Assembly: GCA_003427395.1 (NCBI GenBank)
Contig: BFEA01000083.1
Coordinates: 2,016,189 to 2,072,105 of the forward strand
DNA from: Chara braunii
Taxonomy: Eukaryota > Streptophyta > Charophyceae > Charales > Characeae
Direction: 5' to 3'
Length of the DNA stretch: 55,917 nucleotides
The first letter of the stretch is position 1. Each line of letters begins with the position of its first letter. The position numbers were made by a program, and so were the translations under genes. The notes under the pieces were generated by a model. The model ran no database searches, was not told where the DNA came from, and saw nothing but the letters and a program-made list of their open reading frames with translations. Shown piece by piece: positions 10,161 to 20,945 of the stretch.

Positions 10161-11459
10161 ACGAAGAGTGCAAGTTCTTTAAGGCATATTTCGTGAAGTA
10201 GGAAGTTCGATTGTAAAAGATCTATGAGATCGTTGTCTAAAAATGGGATATATGTTTTTAGGTAAATTGTTAGAAATGAAAAGTGGAAGTTCCTCAAATG
10301 AAGATCGATTTGGAATATAAAGACAAACTAAATCAGGAGCACAACTTGGAATTAACACATGCATATTAACATTTTTGTCATGGAAGGTAAAAAATTTTGT
10401 GTCTGACGGAAATTGTAATGAATGAAGAATTTCGGATGTTCCATTTGCAATTCCTCGGAGAGGATCGATATTTTGTGTGAAGATGATTGACATACCTGGT
10501 AAAAAATTGAGAAAGGGTGCAAATCTACCTAATTTGTTATCTGGCAATAACATTATATGTGCAATGTCATGATTATTTCTTTTTTGTAATGCATTTTTAA
10601 AAATCAGCGATAATGCGAACAGGGTAATGGTCATTTTATAATTGTTCACATAATGTTCGTGTATAAGTATGTATAAGGTTGATCTGAGTATCGTTATCAG
10701 GTGCAACAACTATAAGATGACAATTTTTGTGAAGGCTTATCGATTGTATTAGCGAATTTTGTTTTATTTCGTTCATTAATATACTATTAATAATGTTCAT
10801 AAATTTGTCGGTCCAAATTTCAAATCTTACTTTTGTGCAATGTATTCCCCATCCAGGATCTGTTTTAAATCGTATTGTATCAGTTAATATTGTGATGGTG
10901 GAAAATAATGTCCATAATTTGAATGTTTCGTGATCAGAAGATGTATGTGCAAGGTTTAGACATGGTTCATGAAAAATTGGTATGCCTTTTACGAGAGGCA
11001 TTTGGAAGACATCACCAGATGCAAATATATGAATTCCTCCTAAAAGAATATCACGTTTTCGTGCGTCTCACAATGCAATATCTAAACAAACGAAATCGTT
11101 TTTGCTCATCATGCTAAACTAGTCAATAATAAGTATAGGTAATTTAGACGTTAATCCTGGTATGCCTTTTAGTTGTGCTTTTCGACGATCAAAGTAACGA
11201 TTTTCTTTACAATAATGGACTCTCATCCAGCTATGAAATGTCGTACCTTAGATTCTTACAACTGCTTTCATTGTCATTGCAGTTTTAGCCATTTATTAGC
11301 GAACATTTGAATAGCAGAAATGATATGAGATTTACCAGTGTCACCTTCATCTGTAAGGAACATGAGAAATTGTTGATCTTTTATAATTACTAATAAATTT
11401 TTCAATGGTATTGATTCTTCTATATTTTCATTTGATGTTTGTAATAACCAAGTATTTAA
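10161..11459 (-). pseudogene. PIF1-type helicase core of Helitron
   Basis: Spread over several frames but with ordered motifs. Walker A reads DEGDTGKS (11328-11351), where GEGGTGKS-like is expected; both changes fit G to A. A GTTFHSWM segment follows (family GGTTIHS). Walker B reads IID-stop-FSMMS, with a TAG at 11119-11121 at the expected Glu. Then come GDVFQMPLVKG (10969-11001 region, family GDFFQLPPV), NKLGRFAPFLN, LPGMSIIFTQNI and RGIANGTSE (family TQN and GL.NG.. motifs), and an SFTIELP-type segment near 10200. The helicase would unwind DNA for rolling-circle transposition. At least one stop (IAL-TGA-DARKRD) fits CGA to TGA. Confidence 0.7.
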
Positions 11460-12161
11460 TCATGTTTGAGCAAGTAAAACGAAAGGAAAATGTTGTTTTT
11501 TATTTAGTAAGAAGTATTGAGAAATTTCAAATATTGTAGGAAAAACAGGTAAAGAAAAACTTGATCGTTTAGAATTTGGTATTTGTATACAATTGTATGG
11601 TTGACGTGTATCTGTAATTAGTTGCACACGAGTTGGTAAAGGTATAGTATTCCAGTCCGAAATTGAATTTTGTATTTCGCATATATTAGATGGTTTTGTT
11701 TTTGTCCATGAAAGAGACGTATTAATATCTTGGATTTTTTGTTCTGTATAAGTTAGCATTGGAGATTTTTTGTTTTTGTCCATGAAAGAGACGTATTAAT
11801 ATCTTGAATTATGTAACGTATTCGACGTTTTTAATGTTTGAATGGTAGATGGTGTCATTAATTTTAAAATATGATATAAATTATTTGGTTCTTGTATTGA
11901 TTTGGAATTAATTATTTGAACATAATCTTTAACATTTTCATTATCTGCATCTGATATATTATATGAAATATTGTTATCTAATGCAGTGAAAAAGAAAGAG
12001 TTATGATCTGTTGCTTGTTTTAAAGAAGAATCTGAGTTTTCGTTGTCAATTTTATATTTTTCATATTGAATTGGTCTATTTTTTTGTATTTCGTTTGCTC
12101 GTTCACGAACAATTTGAGAATCTTGTATCTGTAGATATATGTTGTGAACAAATGTAGGCAT
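11460..12161 (-). pseudogene. Rep-helicase linker region of Helitron (degraded)
   Basis: Two minus-strand frames (12161-11796 and 11783-11460) with Asn/Ile/Lys-rich composition. They sit between the Rep Tyr motif and the helicase Walker A. A short tandem duplication is visible: an identical ~35-base stretch (TTTTTGTCCATGAAAGAGAC... on the plus strand) occurs at about 11700 and 11774. No motif of its own. Confidence 0.4.
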
Positions 12162-12750
12162 ATTTTCGTAAAAGGAAGTGAATTAATCGTGTCAATTTTG
12201 AGTATTGCGAAATGGTTTGAATAGTAAAAAGGATATTCGAGTCTGTCGTATTTTTTTTTCTTTATCTGTGCATGTTTCTAAAAGGATTACGCATAGAATA
12301 AAAAATTGCAGGTACACATGGATATTTGTATTTATTTAAATATTTGTGTCCGTAAAATGGATGATCAGATAAGGAATTCTCTTTAGTTTCTGATGTGGCT
12401 GATTTGTTAATTCAATAAAATTGCATAACAAATTCGTATAAAGACATATTTGTTAGTGTTTTTTTACGATAAATATAATCATCGAGTGAATGAGAAACAA
12501 TATATATTTTATGTATTTTTTGCAAAGAACAAGTAATCTCTTTGTCATTTAGTAATTATTTTAACATATTATACAGGGGGATTGTTTTATATGTGTGACT
12601 TTGGTAAGCACAAGATTGTCTTAATAAATATAACGCACAAATGAGCCTGCGATTTCTTGTTTGTTAGTTATACTAAAAAGCTGAGATGATAATCGGTGAG
12701 GAGTTTTAGTTTCTACTGATAGTGGTGTTTCTTGTTCGATTATTTTTTCT
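12162..12750 (-). pseudogene. Degraded Helitron coding sequence
   Basis: Strongly AT-rich, with many stops in all frames. It lies where the segment between the Rep Tyr motif and helicase should be. No individual motif can be placed. Confidence 0.3.
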
Positions 12751-12755
12751 TTGCG

Positions 12756-14100
12756 TTATCGTGCATCAAAAGCTGCTAAGCGAAGAGCGATTTTAGAATC
12801 AACTTTATGGTGGTCTTTTGTTGCGTAGTTACAAAAGTAAAATATTCGTTCTGCTGCATGAACACCACAAAAAAGAGGTTGAATATCATGATTACATTTA
12901 TAATTTGATAAAATTACGTTAATCTCAAGGTGCACGTGGTGATTCAATTTCTGTTTCGTGCAATGTAATTTTTTCGCAATGTTCGTTTGGAAAAAAATAT
13001 CGACATATTTCTTCGTTTTTATTCATGCGTGTTTTTTTAAAACATGATTTAGTATGTGTTCAGTGATGTGTTTGAACTAGATAAAGAAGTGCAGGTAGCG
13101 ATGAAGAGAATAAAGCATAATGTTGGGTCATTGCCGGTAGCGTTTGACATTTAGGATGTGTGTGGAATATATTATTAGTCATACGAATGCATTTGGCTCT
13201 AGAAACATTAAAATTAGATAATTCGTCATATCCAAGTGACGGTTCAAATTCTAAAATTTGTCGACGAAGTGTATGTTGTGAACTGAAAAGTGTATTGCAA
13301 TGTGTACGTTTTAAGCTCGTAGGTTCGTGTTCTGATTTGGAGTGTTTTCTTGAAAATGATAAATAACATGATGATGAAGAATTTGGATATGGTATACAAC
13401 AGGACGGTGGTGCATGAAATTTTGAACAAGAAAGTAATGAAATGTTTTGAGCTTCACGCGTTGTTATAATGCTATCAACATATTGTGTTACAAATTTGCT
13501 AAATTGAGTATTAGAAGTTTGTAATTTGTCAAATTGAAGTGTTATTAGTGGTGTATTTTCAAGCCAAACAAGTGCATGTGGATATAGTGTTCCTCGTCTT
13601 TGTGTTTCTACCATTCCGAAGTATGCTTTGACATTACCAAATAAACCTCCATTGGGTTTGCTTTTACGTGAAATATGGTTAAAACCAAGAATATCATGTA
13701 AAAAGATTAGTATTAATCGGTCAAAGAGACGTGCTGATGCAATATGATCTGTCATTGATAATTCTTTAAGTTGTTCTGTGTTTACATGAGGATTCGTTAC
13801 AAAAATATTGCAAAATTCATGAATATCAAGAAGACCGACGTATGGAGCAAAGGTATACGTTGTATTTGTATTTGATGTTAATGTAATAAAAAGACTCGGT
13901 TGACCGAAACGATCGCATGTTGCAAATGCTTCTTGACGTTGTGTACGTCGTTCAGTGTTGCTTCCCCAAACATGTGCAGAAGCACATTCGACATGCTGAA
14001 GCAATTGCCTTACAGCTGGATTGTCATTAAGTACAGTATGACGGCAACGACGTTGGCGAGCATTTTCTAGACCAATTTTTAACTAAACATGTCAGTTCTA
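12756..14100 (-). pseudogene. Helitron Rep (HUH nuclease) region
   Basis: The main frame (14004-13060) shows Helitron-like N/Rep motifs: DRFGQPSLFITLTSNTNT (family PSLFIT.T.N), a GGLFGNVKAYFGMVETQRRG segment, and RGTLYPHALVWL where RGTLH.H.L.WL is usual. The first metal-binding His is Tyr here (codon TAT at 13582-13584, one C to T from CAT). Downstream, after a frame change, lie CNHDIQPL and the catalytic pair in YFCNYATK (tyrosines at 12837-12839 and 12825-12827), spaced Y-x3-Y as in the two-tyrosine Helitron Rep. This enzyme nicks and joins DNA ends in rolling-circle transposition. The damaged HUH predicts inactivity. Confidence 0.8.
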
Positions 14101-14122
14101 ATTTCAGCAATGGGTTGATGTA

Positions 14123-14620
14123 TTATGGTTGTTTTTTACAAGTTATATTTGAAAGTTTATATCCACGCTCGAGTAAAAAACGATCAAAATTTACTAGTGC
14201 ATAATATAGATCTTCCGCGAATTGTCGATCATTTAATAAACAATAATGTTGCGTACATAGTTGTTGTGAAACTTGGATTCGTCTTTTAAATTCTCCTGAA
14301 TGTCCTCGACCATATGGAAATAAATGTGAAAACATTTTTGTTTCTAAGTGAGGGTCAAACATATTTGCAAATTTTGATGATGTATGAATTGCAAAAATAG
14401 GTTCATAATCATTTGGTTTTGATAATTGTTCAACTGTTGAATTTTCAATGTCGTTGTCCATTGGTGCAGTTTCATGTGAAAACAAAATAATTTTTTTGAT
14501 ATATATGTTTTCGTTGCATGTTTCTTGCTGTGCATTTAAATTATGTTGTTCACTATCTAATCCATTAGCATAAGTAGTATTAGATGAAAGGTCTTCAATT
14601 ATATTATCTGGAATATACAT
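14123..14620 (-). pseudogene. Helitron N-terminal domain upstream of Rep
   Basis: An open frame of 165 codons. It carries the FPYGRG-type motif (MFSHLFPYGRGHSGEF), followed by CTQHYCLLNDRQFAEDLYY, as found just before Rep in Helitron proteins (family LFP.G.G, then hyLl..d.RF). It ends at a TAA (14123-14125), after which homology continues in shifted frames toward the Rep region. Confidence 0.7.
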
Positions 14621-14689
14621 AGGATCATGAATAGGAATATTATCTTAGTTGTGTTTTGTCGAATTTTATATGGGAATAAAAATCATTAT

Positions 14690-15345
14690 TTTTAATATAA
14701 AACATGAGCAAGTTCTCGACAATCGAATGTCGTATACGATGAAGTTTTTTAATTCGTGTAAGTTGCATATCAGTGAAAGGACCTGCTAAAAGTATTCAGT
14801 ATACTGTATCTTATGTTACTGATCTAGGTAATAAAATTACAGTTGGGTCTGGGATTGCTTCAAATACGAGTAGATGAGATCGTATTGAACGATGCATTCC
14901 TCCGCGCATGATTCTTGTTTGTGTAAGTATATTTGTAAAGCTTGTTATTAATAATTCAGGTCAAATAGCTTGTTGTAAAGATGGTGGTAATCTACCAATG
15001 AAAAAGTGATTTGCAATTGCAAATTTTGATAAATGTGTTTGTCGACGTTGATTAAATAATGTATTGTTACATTTTTTGCATATGTTCATTGTTATATTTC
15101 GATTTGTTTCAATATTGATGTTTTTTTGAGATAACATAATATTTTTAAATAAAGGACATAAACGACTGCAATCATAATGTTTAATAAGATAGTGATGTAA
15201 TGAAGGTTCAAAATTATGTAAATATTTACGCATACAATTTATAATATTTGGATCGTTTTGTGAGTATTTATGAATATGAATTTGTAATACTAATTCATCA
15301 CAAACACAACATGTTACTTCTACTAGATGTGAAAGGTTTAATTGT
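14690..15345 (-). pseudogene. DUF6570-like region of Helitron protein
   Basis: The minus-strand reading contains a CxxC pair (TCCVCDELV), ICKKCNNTL, then KFAIANHFFIGRLPPSLQ, PELLIT, a MRGGMHRSIRSHLLVFE segment, LLPRSVT and LLAGPFTD. This is the order seen in the DUF6570 region of Helitron polyproteins (KFALANGL.IG..P.EL, then LLP and .GP). Stops at AI-TGA-PELL, SVT-TAA-DT and VY-TGA-ILL all fit CGA, CAA or TGG precursors. Confidence 0.65.
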
Positions 15346-15879
15346 TGTGATATATATTTTGTAAGATTGTCTTTTTATAATTGAAAAATTGGTAAAATGA
15401 ATGTTGGAGTAATAATAGTTTTTATATGATTGTTGCTTGAACGTGCAAGCGTTTTCAAACGCATGTGTTTGATTGGTTTATTTATATTTTCATGTATCTT
15501 GGACATATTAGAAGTATTAGTTGATAATGATATATTTGATTGTCTTCGTGCAAATATTTTTTGACAAATATGTTTCATTGGTTTATTCAAAGTTTTATTT
15601 GTATCACATATATTTGAAGTATTATTTGATAATATTGTATTTGATGATTTTGTATTTGGTATTATGCTTGTTTTTATTATATGAGTGTGTAAAAAGTTCT
15701 AGACGAGCTAATTGTTTGATACGTATAGGTTTATTTTGTAATTTATGCGATAATATATTTTATTTTTTTGTAATAGTATATTCTTTTCATTTAAATTTGG
15801 GTTTTTGCCATTATTAAATATAATTTTTTTCAGTAAACGATTTCAATCAAGTACTATGTTGTGATTTTGAATTGTTAAT
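15346..15879 (-). pseudogene. Lys/Asn-rich repeats between N-terminus and DUF6570
   Basis: A frame at 15590-15375 contains two copies of an NKP(M/I)KH...K..AR unit, about 34 residues apart. No known domain. It sits in order within the Helitron reading. Confidence 0.35.
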
Positions 15880-16425
15880 ATTTCTTTTTTTTAATTTTGG
15901 TTGTCTTTGCCAAGCAGCATGGTATCATAAACGTTTTTTACGAGTTTCTTCGCTTTCATTACGTTTACGTAAAAGAGTTGCTGCACGTCGTTTTGCTATC
16001 GTATTTCTCGTTGTTCTGTTATTTTCTGTTTTTTGGGAATTTTGTTTATTTTTATGTCGTTATTATTGTGTATATCATGTTTGAGATAAAATAAATTAAA
16101 CAAATTAGTATTTGGTGATATTAAATTGTCGAGGTTTTGTTCTTGTAATAATATATTTTGCATTTCTGAATTTTATTTTTCGATATTTTGAAAATCATTT
16201 TGTTTATGAAGAGAATTGTTAATATTTTGTTTTTTCAATCTTGCTTGTTTGTGCCAAGCAGCATCGTATGCTAAGCGTTTTTTTTGAGTTTCTTCTCTTT
16301 CATTAAATTTACGTAAACGAGCTGCCGCACGTCGTTTTGCTAATCACGTTTCTCGTTGTTCTGTAGTTTCTTTTTTTTTGCCTTTTTTTATTAGGTTTAT
16401 AATTTTCTGAATAGGGTGATGTCAT
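15880..16425 (-). pseudogene. N-terminal basic repeats of Helitron protein
   Basis: Two related ~50-residue units (about 16375-16225 and 16030-15880) read TEQRE.-LAKRRAA..LRK, followed by E(E)ET.KKRL.Y.AAW and LKK.NINN. This is the Arg/Glu-rich EQRE.RLA repeat that opens many Helitron Rep-helicase proteins. A candidate ATG is at 16425. A TGA in the first unit sits at the expected Arg (CGA), and another TGA in the second unit sits after KKRL. Small frameshifts separate the units. Confidence 0.6.
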
Positions 16426-16977
16426 TTTGTTATATGTTTATAAAAATACAAGTAAAATAACAGAAAATTTATAGTAACTATTTTATAATAACGAAAATTA
16501 TATGGAGATAACGAAACTTAATAAAATTTGATTATTTTAAAAGTTACATTAAAATGAGGAAATTGTATGAGATTTTATCAATATATATTTATAGTTTTTA
16601 GAAATTTATTTTTGTTAGTTTTTTTAATTTTTCTTTGAATGAAAATCTTGCAAAAAAGAAGCCTGAAAACAATTTAAATCAAACGATATATAAAAATCAT
16701 TAAAAAAAATGAAAATATTTTTTTAAATAAAATTAAAAAAGTATAAAAACGGTCGTTAGATAAAAACAAACAATTGACAATATTTTTTAATTGCAAAAAG
16801 TAGAAGGGAAAAACAAGCATGGTTTTGTTTTTAAATCAAATAGGGAAAAAGGAAAAAATTGCAAGACAATATAAATAGAAAATGAAACCAAATGTATAAG
16901 CTGTATTATTTCAATTTAAAATATTATTGAATTGCAAAGATGTGAAAAAACGAGAAGTTTGATTTAAAAAAAAAAAA

Positions 16978-17012
<35 letters not shown>

Positions 17013-17648
17013 AGAAATGACAAAAAATGTACAAGTTGTAGAATTTAATACTAAATACAAATTATTATGTTTGAAAATTTTATATAAAATTTGTAAATAT
17101 TGAAATGGAATGTTCACATATACTTAACAAAATCTTTTTTTTTTATTTAAATGTACGATATTTTTGTGTATCATATTTTTCTATGAAATGTCATTTAGTA
17201 ATCTAATATTTTTTCTATTTTATATAATACACTATTTTAACATTCTTAAATGACTGAACTATAAAAAAACTTGAATTGTTTGTAATATAATTAATGTCAA
17301 AATTTTATTAAAAAAAAAAAAAAAAGATCTCAACAAATTGAATACTTTTTCAATAAGTGTCTTCGTCGAAAACAATTGCTCTTCGAGCCACCTTATCTCG
17401 TATAAGCGCCAAGGGATTTGCATCACAGATCGAGGTATGAAGCAAATGCCTTGCATCTAACTAATGTCGAAACTTTTTCAATAAGGGATTAACATTGCGA
17501 AAGAAAAAAACATCAACAAATTCAATCTCTTTCTAATAAGTTTCTTTTTTTAATCTAATAGTTTTTCGAATCTTTTCATGATATATAGTGAATTTCCTAA
17601 AAAAATATTGACTAAAGAATTGATGAAGGAAAAGTTTGAGTGTATTGT
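16426..17648. other. AT-rich spacer with A/T homopolymers
   Basis: No gene seen. Contains long A-runs (about 16966-17010) and a partial ~45-bp duplication (about 17326 and 17511, ATCAACAAATT.AAT...). It separates gene A from the Helitron N-terminus and may hold the promoter of the latter. Confidence 0.5.
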
Positions 17649-18638
17649 TTAATCTCTTCCAGACAATTGAATTATGAAGAATGCGAAGTCATTTGTATCG
17701 TGATCAATTTTAAAAACATGTCGAAATTGTCCAAAACGTAATGATTGATGAACAGGATGTGAAGAATAATATGAATATGACGAAGAGCAACGATTGATAT
17801 GATTGATTATATAATAAAACCATGGTCCAGGTCCCCAAAGGAACGATTCTGCAAGGAAAGCAGAATTATTATTTTCATTATGAGCAAAAGCGAATAATAG
17901 ATGTTGACTGAGATCGATAAGCGATGTTAATATAATTGAATCATAAGAATGATTCACAAAAAATTGTCTTAGAGCAACTCCTCTGTAACAAGATAACTCT
18001 TTTGATACAGGGGTAATAAATGTGCATAAACAGGAAGTAATTCTGAAATTCTTACGATTAATTCTTACATAGTCTGCAACACGTTCATCATACATCTCTG
18101 TTGCACCAAAGGATAAGGAATGTATTTGATTTCCATTGAAAGTAATTAATGAAAAAAGAGCATAAGAAAAATATGAATGTGATAATATTCGTAGGGCAAT
18201 ATTATCTTCAATAACAAAGAATGTTCTTCCATCTGAACGAAATGCCAATAGTGCAGAATATCGTAAAAAATCAAAAAGATGATTACTATCAGGAATAGAT
18301 TCATATCCAGAATGATACGCATACTGTGCTTTTGTAACTTCTATTGGATTATAATGGACAACAAAAAGTGCTACCGGTATCAAAATTGCACGAAAAGGAT
18401 CGACAACAAAGAAGTCGTCTAAGCCTGGCGAAATAATTGGATTGTTTATAATACTATAAACTATTCTTGAAAATGCAACGAAAAATCCGGGCAAAATATT
18501 TTGCATTGATATCAATGGATGTGACGGAGTGTTGACATTTCGAGGATAATAGTTTCGAAGCACATGATCGAAATGTTCGGCACCTGTTGAACGAAGGAAT
18601 CTGATATGTCTTTGTCCTGTGTTTGAAGGAAGATTCAT
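17649..18638 (-). CDS. Unrecognised 329-aa protein (gene A)
   Basis: Intact reading frame from ATG at 18638 (MNLPSNTGQRHIRF) to TAG. This is the longest fully open frame in the AT-rich island, which argues for recent constraint. It is predicted largely soluble, rich in Phe, Tyr, Ile and Ser. Notable segments are LRNYYPRN, GLDDFFVVDPFRA, HYNPIEVTKAQYAYHSG, CTFITPVSKEL, FLWGPGPWFYYIINHI and a Tyr/Ser run (SSSYSYYSSHP). A broken paralogue lies at 7585-8595, so the two copies bracket the Rep-helicase-protease core. No signal peptide or clear membrane segment. I do not recognise the family; it may be element-encoded cargo or a structural protein. A function cannot be given. Confidence 0.6.
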   Translation of the reverse strand: MNLPSNTGQRHIRFLRSTGAEHFDHVLRNYYPRNVNTPSHPLISMQNILPGFFVAFSRIVYSIINNPIISPGLDDFFVVDPFRAILIPVALFVVHYNPIEVTKAQYAYHSGYESIPDSNHLFDFLRYSALLAFRSDGRTFFVIEDNIALRILSHSYFSYALFSLITFNGNQIHSLSFGATEMYDERVADYVRINRKNFRITSCLCTFITPVSKELSCYRGVALRQFFVNHSYDSIILTSLIDLSQHLLFAFAHNENNNSAFLAESFLWGPGPWFYYIINHINRCSSSYSYYSSHPVHQSLRFGQFRHVFKIDHDTNDFAFFIIQLSGRD

Positions 18639-18816
18639 TTCTCAATTCAGAATTTGAATTAAAAAAATTATAACTTGACTAGTCTTCAAGCTTCTGAACG
18701 TGAAATAATCTTGTCCTATTTTTTCACCAACTCAACAAAAATATAAACAATGCACAAAATATATATATGAATTAAATGAGGACGTATGAATATATGAACA
18801 AATACAGGGTCACCAG

Positions 18817-18860
18817 CCCGTACGTACGGAGGTCCCCGGGCAGACCTCCGTACGTACGGG
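18817..18860. repeat. Perfect 17-bp GC-rich hairpin
   Basis: Arms CCCGTACGTACGGAGGT (18817-18833) and its exact reverse complement (18844-18860) flank a 10-base loop CCCCGGGCAG. It is GC-rich inside very AT-rich DNA, about 180 bp upstream of gene A. Could be an element terminus, replication signal or terminator. Confidence 0.9.
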
Positions 18861-18914
18861 CGTTTGGGGTCCCGTACGGGGTCCGAACCCGACGGCGTTC
18901 GACCCCCGCCAAAA

Positions 18915-19270
18915 ATTATTTCGGGGCCTACAAATAATTATTTTTTTATGAATTGTTTTTTGTGAGTTCTTTATATCGTGAGGTACATGCCTGTAAATTT
19001 TTCAAGTTATTTGGCTTACCGAAATAAGAATTAAAAATCGCCAAAGATGGCGGTGTTAAAATGTGCTCGCCCACGTCTTTTTTCACTTTTTACTTTTTGT
19101 TTTCACTTTAGTTCGGGGTCTAAACAATTTTATTATTTTTTGAAAGTTTTTTTAGTGGGTTTTGAATTATGTGAAGTACACATCTGTAAATTTGCAGGGC
19201 ATTAAGCTATGCCAAAAAAAAATAAAAAATTGCCAAAGATGGCGGTGTCGAAAACATGCGCGCGCACTCA
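18915..19270. repeat. Tandem ~192-bp repeat (two diverged units)
   Basis: Landmarks recur with the same 192-bp offset: TCGGGG(C/T)CTA at 18921 and 19113, and GCCAAAGATGGCGGTGT at 19040 and 19232. Each GCCAAAGATGGC contains a small palindrome. Between the landmarks the units share GTGAGGTACATGCCTGTAAA-like text with many substitutions. Confidence 0.85.
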
Positions 19271-19440
19271 CTAAATTGTATTCTCTTTTTATTTTTATTT
19301 ATTTTTATTATTAGTATTTATTTTTCATATTTTACTTTTATTTCAAATTTGGTAAGGAATTCGGATGTAATGCTCAGGGAAATCTTGTTTAATTTATTTT
19401 TCTCCATAACATATCATTTTTTCATATTTTTTGATGATTT

Positions 19441-19532
19441 TTTTTTTTTTTTTTTTTTGCCTGCGTTCGGCCCGAACGACCGAATGCATCCCCAATGGGT
19501 CCCATACGTTCGGGCGTTCGGCCCGTCCCGAA
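19441..19532. repeat. T-run and GC-rich palindromes
   Basis: An 18-base T-run is followed by CGTTCGG-C-CCGAACG (19464-19478) and by GTTCGGG...CCCGAAC arms (about 19508-19532). They resemble the GC-rich block at 18817-18900 in motif content (GTTCG, CCCG, GGGTCCC). Confidence 0.75.
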
Positions 19533-19540
19533 CGCCGGTT

Positions 19541-20040
19541 ACCTTGAACAAAGATAAATTGAGTTATTAATCTTTATATTATATGAATTGAGTTTCTAAA
19601 GAATAAAAAGCAAAAAAAATATTTTTTCAATTGACTTATGTAGTAGAATTTGTTACGTATATTGATGATCTAGATATATATGCTTATTATTATTATTAGT
19701 AAGAATACGTTATAACAATAAATGAGTTTATGTTAAGAATTAAGTAGCGTTATATTTTATATTATAGTGCAATATAATAATTTGATTTTTGAACCTCCTT
19801 CCTGTAATTCCCAAATGAGGATCTAACGAGTAGTACATATAAACCATCTGGCAACCTGTACTTCCTAGAGTCGTGCCTGTTAAAAAAAAACTACCATTTT
19901 GGGAAACGTACAGGTCGCTACAAGAGCGCCCAACTTCATCCAAATATAGACGTTTCTGCTCTATTTTTTTTCCGCGGCCGATAGCTGGGCCAAGTACGGG
20001 TGATTTAAATAATGCATAACACATCCATCGAGTTGCAGAG
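19541..20040. other. No gene seen
   Basis: AT-rich to about 19790, then ordinary composition. Marks the right edge of the island. Confidence 0.5.
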
Positions 20041-20183
<143 letters not shown>

Positions 20184-20424
20184 TAGTAGAGGGCATCAAC
20201 AGAGTGACAACGGAAGGCAGAAGAAAGGGGACTGGCAGAAAGGAAGAGAGAGTTGTTCATGTTTGTCAGATGTATGATATGCCATGTCTCAAGGCAGGGC
20301 AAGGAGTTTTTTTGCGTCAATCTTTGCCTCACGATCTACTCAACATTTTCCTGCATGTATGTGTCACCGAATCGGGCTTCATATCCTCTGCGACATACAC
20401 ACACATAGACACATACATATACAC

Positions 20425-20428
<4 letters not shown>

Positions 20429-20504
<76 letters not shown>
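20429..20504. repeat. (GA)n microsatellite
   Basis: GA run preceded by ACACATA-type degenerate CA sequence. Confidence 0.95.
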
Positions 20505-20705
20505 TATTTTCATTTGGACAGATATATCCCGTATTGAACCAGAGTGATGTATCCACTTATCTGGGTTAAGGATAATGAAGCTGACAAACTGATGCTCGGG
20601 TGTGGTTGTTCGACTCAACTGCTTCAATCCTAGATCATTCAATACACACACACGCACACATATGTATATGTATATAAAGACAAATAATCTTGAATAACCA
20701 AAAAG

Positions 20706-20710
<5 letters not shown>

Positions 20711-20786
<76 letters not shown>
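20711..20786. repeat. (GA)n microsatellite
   Basis: About 75 bp of GA. Confidence 0.95.
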
Positions 20787-20790
<4 letters not shown>

Positions 20791-20814
20791 AAGATAGAGA
20801 GACATTGCTCTTCC

Positions 20815-20945
20815 TTTCAGTGGCAGTACTATGAGGTAAGTCGCAACAGTCGAAACCTACCGGATCGGATTCTTTCTCCCACTCCTTTGTAATAGTCGTT
20901 GTCGTTATAATAACTTGTCGAGAGAATTGAAAATAATTGTCTCCC
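20815..20945 (+). repeat. Dispersed ~120-bp repeat, copy 1
   Basis: Shares GTACTATGAGGT, TTCTTTCTCC, AGTCGTTGTCGT and CGAGAGA(A/G)TTGAAAATA in order with 23287-23405, same orientation. Confidence 0.75.

Larger units (their letters stand above)
4900..19740 (-). mobile_element. AT-rich island: decayed Helitron-like element with extra genes
   Basis: Roughly 15 kb of visibly AT-rich DNA between GC-richer repeat-laden sequence. All credible coding traces are on the minus strand: an unrecognised protein (17649-18638), a long Rep-helicase reading (16425 down to about 9650) running in frame into a Ulp1-type protease (to 8979), a broken paralogue of the first protein (7585-8595) and tandem paralogues of a further gene (5424-7313). 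The core domain order is that of autonomous Helitrons. I could not define the ends: no convincing 5' TC or 3' hairpin plus CTRR was found. GC-rich palindromes at 18817-18860 and 19464-19532 lie near the expected 5' side. Stops and frameshifts throughout say it is no longer active. Confidence 0.75.

Noticed and set aside
4900-19740. Alternative genetic code (UAR as Gln or UGA as Trp) to explain in-frame stops
   Set aside because: All three stop codons occur, at Gln, Arg and Trp positions alike, together with frameshifts and lost catalytic residues. Gene A uses ordinary codons and is open. Decay explains everything more simply.
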